Shown piece by piece: positions 1 through 6,731 of a stretch of DNA of 64,000 bases. This DNA comes from Erwinia sp. SLM-02 (GTDB lineage Bacteria > Pseudomonadota > Gammaproteobacteria > Enterobacterales > Enterobacteriaceae). Every line of letters begins with the position of its first letter. Positions within the stretch are counted from its first letter, which is position 1. The notes beneath the pieces were generated by a model. That model did no database searches. It was not told where the DNA came from and saw only the letters and a program-made list of their open reading frames with translations. Location of the stretch: contig NZ_JAQISN010000001.1 of the NCBI RefSeq assembly GCF_037450285.1, positions 1,798,001 through 1,862,000 of the forward strand. Reading direction: 5' to 3'. The position numbers were made by a program, and so were the translations under genes.

Positions 1-245
1 TGATCCCCCGCCTCGGGCTGCAGTTTTCCACCATGCTGACGCTGGCGATGATCACCGAGGTGGTTTTCAGCTGGCCGGGGCTGGGCCGCTGGCTGATTAA
101 CGCCATTCGGCAGCAGGATTACGCGGCGATCTCCGCCGGGGTAATGGTGGTCGGCGCGCTGGTGATCGCGGTAAACGTGCTGGCCGATATTCTCGGGGCG
201 ATGACCAACCCGCTGAAGCATAAGGAATGGTATGCCCTACGCTAG
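1..245 (+). CDS. sapB: SapB, ABC transporter permease (3' end only)
   Basis: This is the C-terminal end of the first membrane subunit of the Sap ABC importer, which in enterobacteria is tied to antimicrobial-peptide resistance, putrescine export and Trk potassium uptake. The gene enters from the left edge; the reading frame starts at base 3 and gives IPRLGLQFSTMLTLAMITE, the usual SapB segment, with the last two membrane helices and the family's KHKEWYALR terminus. In E. coli sapC starts inside the end of sapB. Here a leftover ATGCCCTAC (232-240) still sits at that place but leads only to a short frame, because 1.3 kb of other DNA follows. Identity is based on recalled family sequence. Confidence 0.93.
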   Translation, partial: IPRLGLQFSTMLTLAMITEVVFSWPGLGRWLINAIRQQDYAAISAGVMVVGALVIAVNVLADILGAMTNPLKHKEWYALR

Positions 246-453
246 GGTATAAATTCTGGTTGAGGGGATAAAGCACTCGAAAAAAAATCGGTTACCGTGT
301 TAACGGGAGACATACTCAGAAAGGAAAGCTTTGGCCATGTGATAAAAGGAATTAAAACGCGTGGATGTTATTAAAGAAGCGCAAAAAAAATAGAAATAAT
401 AATCACGCAATCAAATCCGTAATATTGCATTGACCCGGGCTACCGATCCGCTC
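246..453. other. AT-rich gap between sapB and the toxin gene
   Basis: These 208 bases separate the sapB stop from the 3' end of the toxin gene. They are clearly richer in A and T than the sap genes, with several A-runs (for example near 280 and 385). Only very short open frames occur. I recognise no gene, no terminal repeat and no clear terminator. It is best read as the left flank of the inserted cassette. Confidence 0.5.
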
Positions 454-777
454 TCAGGACATCATAACAAGGTAAAGCAGCCGGTTAAAATCCTCCTTTG
501 TGCTGCAGAAGATATGCACCAGAGCCACATTACGCTCAAGGGTGTATAGCACGCGATACTGGTTATCCAGGTCCAGCCATTCGAAGAGTTCGACGCCCTT
601 TTCCAGCGCCTGAAGATTTTTGTGATGGATACCGGGGTTCTCGCCTATAGCTGTCGCTGCACGTATCAGCAGGCCATCGGCAAATCCCTGTGCTGCCGGC
701 AATCCATGAATGGAGGCTTTGTACCGCTCCACCAGTTCAAGGGTAATTTGCCCTGTTTTGGAAATCTGAACTTTCAT
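454..777 (-). CDS. RelE/ParE-superfamily toxin of a type II toxin-antitoxin pair
   Basis: A 107-residue protein of the size and character of RelE/ParE toxins: a helical N-terminal half with ERYKASI and GFADGLLIRAATAIGENPG, followed by beta-strand stretches LFEWLDLDNQYRVLYTLER and VALVHIFCSTKEDFNRLL. The pattern 'YRVLY...VALVHIF' is typical of the ParE/RelE core sheet. Such toxins act in the cytoplasm on ribosome-bound mRNA (RelE) or on gyrase (ParE); which applies here cannot be told. The ATG shares its A with the TAA stop of the antitoxin gene (TAATG), so the pair is translationally coupled, antitoxin first. The pair lies antisense inside the sap operon. The family call is from pattern; the exact subgroup is uncertain. 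Confidence 0.75.
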   Translation of the reverse strand: MKVQISKTGQITLELVERYKASIHGLPAAQGFADGLLIRAATAIGENPGIHHKNLQALEKGVELFEWLDLDNQYRVLYTLERNVALVHIFCSTKEDFNRLLYLVMMS

Positions 778-1055
778 TACGCGCCTTTTAACTGGCGGAG
801 GCGCTGACGTTCAGCCAGTAACTCTTCAGCGCTGAGGCTTTCGTTTCTGGCAAATTCCTGTTTTGACAGGCCAACGAGTCTGAGCATGGCATTGATTTGT
901 TTATCCGCTTCCCGCTCGGCCAGTTCGGCTTCCCGCTCTGCGGCAGTCTGAATAAACAACTCCGCCGTACCGTTACGGGTCACAAATACGCCCCCCCTGA
1001 AGTTTTCAGGCGAACCGAGCAGGTCACGTGCGGCTTTCTGTGAGATGGTGGCCAT
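777..1055 (-). CDS. Probable Phd/YefM-like antitoxin
   Basis: A 92-residue acidic protein encoded directly upstream of the toxin gene and overlapping it by one base. The N-terminal part, with VFVTRNGTAELFIQTAAERE at about residues 24-43, resembles the Phd/YefM core (strand, 'TRNG' turn, strand), which binds DNA as a dimer and represses its own operon. The C-terminal half is charged and helical, as expected for the segment that wraps the toxin. The upstream sequence AAGGATAAAAAACATG gives a usable ribosome binding site. Function is inferred mainly from size, order, overlap with a toxin gene and this short motif; it could belong to another antitoxin fold. Confidence 0.65.
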   Translation of the reverse strand: MATISQKAARDLLGSPENFRGGVFVTRNGTAELFIQTAAEREAELAEREADKQINAMLRLVGLSKQEFARNESLSAEELLAERQRLRQLKGA

Positions 1056-1536
1056 GTTTTTTATCCTTATCCTGGGAGGCGTGCTTAGTAACGGTATTCA
1101 AACGCGTCGTTACGGAATTGATGATGATGCTGAGTTCAGATGCTGCTTTTGCGCAGAATCTGGTCACTATATCACCAGCTTATGTTCCGTCAATAATTTA
1201 TGACAAATTCTTCCCCGCAGGTGTGCAGCTGCTTACAGAGCTGGCTCATCGCAGGTTCAGTTCATCGCAAGAACTCACCCCCACCCTGTTTGGGTCGTAT
1301 CAACGGGGCACTGCTTAAATTTGCCGGGATGCTGATGGTGCTGTGGTTTCCCCGTGCAGTCCCCTTGCTTGTGACACTGTAATAGACGGATAATCATCTA
1401 TGCTGAAATATACGGGTTTACTCCGCCGTCGGATGTCACCACAATGGGTGTGCCTAAAGCGTGATTTCAACGTAAGATGATGATATGAAAATAGAGTTTA
1501 AATTAACCACGCGCAAAAAAACGCCAGCGGAAACTC
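1056..1536. other. Unassigned right flank of the cassette inside the sap operon
   Basis: This 481-base stretch lies between the antitoxin gene and sapC. Open frames on the plus strand (1028-1318 and 1200-1382) have no recognisable domain, no good ribosome binding site and unusual composition, so I do not call them genes. It holds the promoter noted at 1166-1193. Whatever drives sapC, sapD and sapF now must either read through from sapB or start here; no convincing plus-strand promoter was found. No inverted terminal repeats or transposase fragment were recognised. Confidence 0.5.
1166..1193 (-). promoter_or_regulatory. Likely sigma-70 promoter of the toxin-antitoxin pair
   Basis: On the minus strand TTGACG (1188-1193) and TATAGT (1166-1171) are separated by 16 bases, a near-consensus vegetative promoter. 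It points toward the antitoxin start at 1055 and would give a leader of about 100 bases. This is pattern matching only. Confidence 0.5.
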
Positions 1537-2427
1537 ATGCCCGCCGATAATATCTATTCAGAGAAGCGTCCGCCCAGCCCGCTGCGCCACACGTGGCGGC
1601 TGTTTTATCACGACACCACGGCGATGATTGGCCTGTACTGCTTCGGTGCCGTCCTGCTGCTGTGCATCTTTGGCAATCTGATCTCGCCTTACGGCATCGA
1701 TCAGCAGTTCCTCGGCTATCAGCTGCTACCGCCGTCCTGGTCGCGCTACGGCGACGTTTCCTTCTTCCTCGGCACCGACGATCTGGGCCGCGATCTGCTC
1801 AGCCGCCTGCTGAGCGGTGCGGCACCCACCGTGGGGTCGGCGATTGTCATTACCCTGGCCGCCGCGGTCTGCGCCATGGTGCTGGGGGTACTGGCGGGGT
1901 TAACCCACGGCCTACGCTCGGCGGTCATGAACCACGTGCTGGATACCCTGCTGTCGATTCCTTCCCTGCTGCTGGCGATAATCGTCGTTGCCTTTATGGG
2001 GCCACGGCTGGAAAACGCCATGCTGGCGGTGTTTCTGGCGATCCTGCCGAGGCTGGTGCGCGCCATTTACAGCGCGGTGCATGACGAACTGGAAAAAGAG
2101 TACGTGGTGGCCTCCCGGCTCGACGGCGCCAGCAATCTGGATATCCTGTGGCATGCGATTTTACCCAATATTCTCGCGCTGCTGATCACCGAGTTCACCC
2201 GCGCGCTGTCGATGGCGATCCTCGATATTGCCGCCCTGGGCTTCCTCGACCTCGGCGCGCAGCTGCCGTCGCCGGAGTGGGGAGCGATGCTGGGGGACTC
2301 GCTGGAGCTGATTTATGTTGCGCCCTGGACCGTGATGTTACCCGGCGCAGCGATTATGCTTTGTGTACTGATCGTCAACCTGCTGGGTGACGGCGTGCGC
2401 CGGGCCATCGTTGCGGGAGTCGAATAA
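1537..2427 (+). CDS. sapC: SapC, ABC transporter permease
   Basis: Second membrane subunit of the Sap ABC transporter in the inner membrane; 296 residues, the normal length. The protein carries the family start MPADNIYSEKRPP, about six membrane helices, the binding-protein-dependent permease segment EYVVASRLDGASNLDILWHAILPN (about residues 188-211), and the conserved end ELIYVAPWTVMLPGAAIM...GDGVRRAIVAGVE. It overlaps sapD by one base (TAATG). The ribosome binding site before ATG is weak (GCGGAAACTC), which fits an original start coupled to sapB; that coupling has been lost because 1.3 kb now separates the two genes. Expression may therefore differ from that in E. coli. Confidence 0.95.
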   Translation: MPADNIYSEKRPPSPLRHTWRLFYHDTTAMIGLYCFGAVLLLCIFGNLISPYGIDQQFLGYQLLPPSWSRYGDVSFFLGTDDLGRDLLSRLLSGAAPTVGSAIVITLAAAVCAMVLGVLAGLTHGLRSAVMNHVLDTLLSIPSLLLAIIVVAFMGPRLENAMLAVFLAILPRLVRAIYSAVHDELEKEYVVASRLDGASNLDILWHAILPNILALLITEFTRALSMAILDIAALGFLDLGAQLPSPEWGAMLGDSLELIYVAPWTVMLPGAAIMLCVLIVNLLGDGVRRAIVAGVE

Positions 2428-3419
2428 TGCCGCTGCTTGATATTCGAAATCTGACCATTGAGTTTATGACCGCCGACGGGCCGGTCAAGGCGGTCGATCG
2501 CGTCAGCATTACGCTGACCGAAGGTGAAATTCGCGGGCTGGTGGGCGAATCCGGCTCGGGGAAGAGCCTGATCGCCAAGGCCATCTGTGGCGTTACCAAG
2601 GACAACTGGCGCATCACCGCCGACCGCATGCGCTTCGATGATATCGATCTGCTGCATCTTTCCCCCCGCGAGCGCCGTAAAATCGTCGGGCAGAACGTGT
2701 CGATGATTTTTCAGGAGCCGCAGTCCTGCCTCGATCCGTCGGAGAGCATCGGCACCCAGCTCAAGCAGGCCATCCCCGGCTCCACGTGGAAAGGCCGCTG
2801 GTATCAGCGTTTTCGCTGGCGTCACTATCGGGCGATTGAACTGCTGCACCGGGTGGGGATTAAAGATCACAAAGATATTATGCGCAGCTTCCCCTACGAG
2901 CTGACCGACGGCGAGTGCCAGAAGGTGATGATCGCCATTGCGCTGGCTAACCAGCCGCGCCTGCTGATTGCCGACGAGCCGACCAACGCCATGGAGCCAA
3001 CGACGCAGGCGCAGATTTTCCGTCTGCTCTCCCGCCTGAATCAGAACAATAACACCACGATTTTGTTAATCAGCCATGATTTGCAGATGCTGAGCCACTG
3101 GGCCGATAAGATTAACGTGATGTACTGCGGCCAGACGGTGGAGACGGCGGTGAGCGAAGAGCTGATTAGCGCCCCGCACCATCCGTACACTCAGGCGCTG
3201 ATCCGCGCGATGCCGGATTTTGGCCGCTCGCTGCCGCACAAAAGCCGCCTGAATACGCTGCCGGGTGCGATCCCGTCGCTGGAGCATCTGCCGATTGGCT
3301 GCCGTCTGGGGCCGCGCTGCCCCTATGCGCAACGCACCTGTATTGAAACCCCGCGGCTGACCGGTTCGAAGAATCATCTGTACGCCTGCCACTTCCCGCT
3401 GAACACGGAGCAACAGTAA
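2427..3419 (+). CDS. sapD: SapD, ABC transporter ATPase
   Basis: Cytoplasmic ATPase of the Sap system, 330 residues as in E. coli. Walker A is GESGSGKS at residues 40-47; Walker B is LLIADEPTN near residue 180; a switch histidine lies in LLISHDL. The signature is the degenerate LTDGECQKVMIAIAL rather than LSGGQ, which is also the case in known SapD proteins. The C-terminal third with CRLGPRCPYAQRTC is the oligopeptide-transporter C-terminal motif. SapD is known to be needed for full Trk potassium uptake in E. coli. The start overlaps the sapC stop and the stop overlaps the sapF ATG, so C, D and F are translationally coupled. Confidence 0.96.
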   Translation: MPLLDIRNLTIEFMTADGPVKAVDRVSITLTEGEIRGLVGESGSGKSLIAKAICGVTKDNWRITADRMRFDDIDLLHLSPRERRKIVGQNVSMIFQEPQSCLDPSESIGTQLKQAIPGSTWKGRWYQRFRWRHYRAIELLHRVGIKDHKDIMRSFPYELTDGECQKVMIAIALANQPRLLIADEPTNAMEPTTQAQIFRLLSRLNQNNNTTILLISHDLQMLSHWADKINVMYCGQTVETAVSEELISAPHHPYTQALIRAMPDFGRSLPHKSRLNTLPGAIPSLEHLPIGCRLGPRCPYAQRTCIETPRLTGSKNHLYACHFPLNTEQQ

Positions 3420-4225
3420 TGGACGAAACGCTGCTGGAAGTGCGCAACCTCAGTAAAACCTACCGCTACCGCACCGGGCTGTTTCGCCGCCAGCACGTTG
3501 AAGCGGTGAAAGACGTCAGCTTTACCGTGCGCGAGGGCCAGACGCTGGCGGTAATCGGAGAAAACGGCTCGGGTAAATCAACGCTGGCCAAAATGCTCAG
3601 CGGAATGATTGAGCCCTCCTCCGGTGAAATCATGATTGACGATCGTGCGCTGGAATACGGCGACTATGGCTATCGCAGCCAGCGTATCCGCATGATATTC
3701 CAGGATCCGTCCAACTCGCTCAATCCCCGCCAGCGCATCAGTCAGATTCTGGACCTGCCGCTGCGGCTGAATACCGAACTGAGTGGACCCGAGCGGGAAA
3801 AACGCATTATCGCCACCCTGCGCCAGGTGGGGCTGCTGCGCGATCACGCCGCCTACTACCCGCATATGCTGGCGCCGGGGCAGAAACAGCGTATCGGCCT
3901 GGCGCGCGCGCTGATCCTGCAGCCGCGCGTTATTATCGCCGATGAGGCGCTGGCCTCGCTGGATATGTCGATGCGTTCACAGCTGATCAACCTGATGCTC
4001 GAGCTGCAGGATAAACACCGTATTGCCTATATCTATGTGACCCAGCACCTGGGAATGATGAAGCACATCAGCGATCAGGTGCTGGTGATGCATCAGGGTG
4101 AGGTTGTGGAGCGCGGCAGTACGGCAGACGTGCTGGCCTGCCCGCTGCACGAACTCACCAAACGTCTGATCAGCAGCCATTTTGGTGAGGCGCTGACCGC
4201 CGACGCCTGGCGTAAAGACCGTTAA
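3419..4225 (+). CDS. sapF: SapF, ABC transporter ATPase
   Basis: Second ATPase of the Sap transporter, 268 residues, the usual length. Walker A is GENGSGKS near residues 47-54, Walker B VIIADEAL, and the signature region LAPGQKQRIGLARAL. It would pair with SapD under the SapB/SapC permease. It is the last gene of the operon; the ATG overlaps the sapD stop (TAATG). No strong terminator is visible in the 220 bases that follow. In E. coli fabI lies between sapF and yciW, but no fabI is present here. Confidence 0.95.
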   Translation: MDETLLEVRNLSKTYRYRTGLFRRQHVEAVKDVSFTVREGQTLAVIGENGSGKSTLAKMLSGMIEPSSGEIMIDDRALEYGDYGYRSQRIRMIFQDPSNSLNPRQRISQILDLPLRLNTELSGPEREKRIIATLRQVGLLRDHAAYYPHMLAPGQKQRIGLARALILQPRVIIADEALASLDMSMRSQLINLMLELQDKHRIAYIYVTQHLGMMKHISDQVLVMHQGEVVERGSTADVLACPLHELTKRLISSHFGEALTADAWRKDR

Positions 4226-4454
4226 TCCGGTCCCCCCGCACGATGAATAAGCTCCCGGACGCACGCGGTAAACCTGCCGCGGCGTTCCGGTGTCCCTGCA
4301 TTTCCTAAGCCCTTATATCTTCCAGCTATTTAATAGCACCGATCATTATTTTGCTCGCCACAGCGCTTACGTCAGGATATTCATGCCATTCAGATCGGCG
4401 GAGCCTCTGACGTTTACGGTATCCGTCGGTCAGTTAACTTGAAAAGGAATGACC

Positions 4455-5600
4455 ATGGAACAACGCCGTTTTCCCGGCAACAGCCACTGGTATCATGAAA
4501 CCCAGACCAGTCTGCCCGCTCAGCGGAGCGCGCTGGTGCCTGAGGCCGCGGAGATTACAGACCGTTTTTTACTGGGTCTGACGCAGCAGGCGGAAGGAGA
4601 ATTAAAAGCTATCCTGCAGCATGCGCAGCCGCTGCATCTGGCCTCGCGGGATCTGTATCAGCTGCTGTTTCCCAATCAGCTGTCCACCAGCCTGACGCAT
4701 ACGCTGACGCTGTACGACCGCATCAGCACCGCGCTGACCGTGGCGCAGGTCACGGGGATCCAGCGGCTGTGCAATCACTATGCGGCGCGATTAAATCCCC
4801 TGCCGGGGCCGGACTCATCCCGTGAAAGCAATCGCCGCTTAACGCAGATCACCGAATACGCCCGTCAGCTCGCCGGGCAGCCGACGCTGATTGACTCTGC
4901 GGCGCTGCAGCGCCTGGATGAGGTGGGGTTAACCGTTCCCGATATTATCAGCTTCAGCCAGACCATCGGCTTTGTCAGCTATCAGGCGCGCGTTGTGGCG
5001 GGGATCCACGCGCTGATGGCCCTGCCGGTGCGCTGGATGCCGGGCGTCAGCGTGCCGCCGGATGCGGCGGCGCTGCCCGCTGGAGAGTGGCAGCCCGCGC
5101 TGACGCCGCTGGAGCCGCGCTATGCCGCCGCCGATCAGTTGGAGGCGCTGACCTTCTGCCTACCGCTGATCCAGCCGGAACCTTTCGTCTGGCTGCTGGC
5201 GCAGGACGGCGACGTGCTGAACGGCTGGGGGCATCTGCTGTCGGCGTTGGAAAAACAGCACGCGTCTGACGATACCGCGCTTGCCGCTGCGGTGGCAGCA
5301 CGGATTAACGGCAGCAGCCGGTGTTTCGCCCGCTATCCGGCAGGCGAGCTGCGCGATGCGCTGCGGGAAAATGTCGATCGGGCGTTAAGCATCGCCAGCG
5401 AACGACAGAAAGCGATTATTCTGCTGGCCTCCCAGCTGACGCGGGTTCCGGACCGCTTCAGCGCGGCGCATGTGCAGCCGCTGCGCGAAGTGGGTTTATC
5501 CACCGCCGGGATTTTCGATGTGATCCTGAGCGTCGCCGCTGCCGGCTGGTCAAACCGCCTGATGCAGAGCCTGGGTACGATCGGTCTGGATAATCACTAA
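4455..5600 (+). CDS. yciW: YciW, CMD/AhpD-fold protein linked to sulfur amino-acid metabolism
   Basis: A 381-residue protein resembling E. coli YciW, annotated as a carboxymuconolactone-decarboxylase (AhpD-like) fold protein. E. coli yciW belongs to the cysteine (CysB) regulon and has been linked to cysteine/methionine metabolism; its reaction is not known. The N-terminus MEQRRFPGNSHWYHETQTS and a C-terminal helical block ERQKAIILLASQLTRVPDRFSAAHV match the family as I recall it. I chose the second ATG at 4455: the ribosome binding site AAGGA (4444-4448) abuts the first ATG at 4449 but stands six bases from this one. No CxxC redox pair is seen, so AhpD-type peroxidase activity is not supported. 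A perfect 12-base-pair hairpin follows the stop. Confidence 0.82.
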   Translation: MEQRRFPGNSHWYHETQTSLPAQRSALVPEAAEITDRFLLGLTQQAEGELKAILQHAQPLHLASRDLYQLLFPNQLSTSLTHTLTLYDRISTALTVAQVTGIQRLCNHYAARLNPLPGPDSSRESNRRLTQITEYARQLAGQPTLIDSAALQRLDEVGLTVPDIISFSQTIGFVSYQARVVAGIHALMALPVRWMPGVSVPPDAAALPAGEWQPALTPLEPRYAAADQLEALTFCLPLIQPEPFVWLLAQDGDVLNGWGHLLSALEKQHASDDTALAAAVAARINGSSRCFARYPAGELRDALRENVDRALSIASERQKAIILLASQLTRVPDRFSAAHVQPLREVGLSTAGIFDVILSVAAAGWSNRLMQSLGTIGLDNH

Positions 5601-5606
5601 GCTATG

Positions 5607-5637
5607 AGCGGTGGGCGGGTATCTGCCGCCCACCGCT
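5607..5637 (+). terminator. Strong hairpin after yciW
   Basis: AGCGGTGGGCGG (5607-5618) pairs perfectly with CCGCCCACCGCT (5626-5637) over a 7-base loop. There is no U-run on either side, so it may stabilise the 3' end rather than terminate by itself. Confidence 0.5.
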
Positions 5638-5708
5638 GAAAAAGCACGCGGCTGTGCGCGTGTTCCAACGAATTTTGAAGGGCACGCTGCCGGGCTGAGG
5701 GTTGCCGA

Positions 5709-6599
5709 TCAGCCTACCAGCACGTGCCTGACCTCATCAAAGAAGTGCTGCGCCAGCGGCGTGGCGCGCCCGGGTTCAGCGATCACCACCGCGCCGTGCC
5801 GCGACATCGGCGGCATCAGCAGCGGCCGACGGCAGAGTTCGCCAATCGTCTCTGGGATCAGATGCCCGACCGGGGAGATCAGACAGCCCAGCCCCACCTG
5901 CACGCCCTGAATAAGCTGGAACACCGAGGTGGTTTCCATCACCACGCGCAGGGTATGCCCCGCATCGAGGAAATGGCTGTCGAGGTAGCGGCGGAAATAG
6001 CGCGTGCGGTCGGCCAGGCACAGCGGCAGCGGCACCACCTCCTCCAGCGTCAGCGGCGCTTCCCCCGCCAGCTGCGGGAAATGCTGCGGATGCCAGATCA
6101 CTTCCACGCCGCGGTCGTCCAGCATTTCCGCCTGAAAGTGCAGTTCACGCAGCGTCGCCAGCTCGAAGAAGCCGATGCCGACATCCACCGTGTGGCTGTT
6201 CAGTGCTTCCAGCAGCTGGTCGGCGCTGAGTACCGCGATGCGATAATCCAGCTGCGGATAACGATCGGACACCGCCTTTAACAGCATGGGCAGCGAAATA
6301 CTGCACTGCGGCACCACGCCGATGCGCAGCGTGCCGCTGACGCCGTGTTTCAGCGATTCGACCTCCAGCTTCAGCCCCTGATAAACCGAAACGATTTCCC
6401 GCGCCCACGACAGCACGCGCTCGCCCTCCGGCGTAAAACCGTCGAAGTTATTACTGCGGTTGATCAGCGACAGGCCCAGCTCGCGCTCCAGATTTTTCAG
6501 ACGCATGGAGAGGGTCGGCTGGCTGACAAAGCTGGCTTCTGCGGCGCGGCCAAAGTGGCGCTCACGCTCCAGATTACACAGATAAATGAGCTGCTTAAT
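5709..6599 (-). CDS. LysR-family transcription regulator with non-standard start
   Basis: A LysR-type regulator: N-terminal winged helix-turn-helix followed by a ligand-binding domain with TLRIGVVPQCSISLPMLL and a C-terminal QGVQVGLGCLISPVG. The longest ATG frame begins at 6506 (MRLKNLEREL) and would lack most of the DNA-binding domain. The same frame stays open upstream and encodes the expected helix-turn-helix, KQLIYLCNLERERHFGRAAE then SFVSQPTLS, so the true protein must start near 6597-6605. No ATG, GTG or TTG is there. I place the start at ATT (6597-6599), which has precedent; ATA at 6603-6605, where the family's Met would fall, or a one-base frameshift from an ATG at 6619-6621, are alternatives. 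Neighbouring targets could be the PTS gene or the oxidoreductase gene. Confidence 0.72.
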   Translation of the reverse strand: MKQLIYLCNLERERHFGRAAEASFVSQPTLSMRLKNLERELGLSLINRSNNFDGFTPEGERVLSWAREIVSVYQGLKLEVESLKHGVSGTLRIGVVPQCSISLPMLLKAVSDRYPQLDYRIAVLSADQLLEALNSHTVDVGIGFFELATLRELHFQAEMLDDRGVEVIWHPQHFPQLAGEAPLTLEEVVPLPLCLADRTRYFRRYLDSHFLDAGHTLRVVMETTSVFQLIQGVQVGLGCLISPVGHLIPETIGELCRRPLLMPPMSRHGAVVIAEPGRATPLAQHFFDEVRHVLVG

Positions 6600-6731
6600 G
6601 TCTATTTTCTTTATATTCCATAGAGATATATAACTTACCAGAAATTATAGCGGTGTAGCTATCGGTGTACAAACATAACCGGCGAGGTAAATGCGTCGGT
6701 CACCTTATTGTCTTCCTTCACTTAAATTTCC

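Noticed and set aside
1028..1382. Two plus-strand open frames (1028-1318 and 1200-1382) in the sap cassette
   Set aside because: No recognisable domain, no ribosome binding site, and they overlap each other in different frames. Treated as non-coding.
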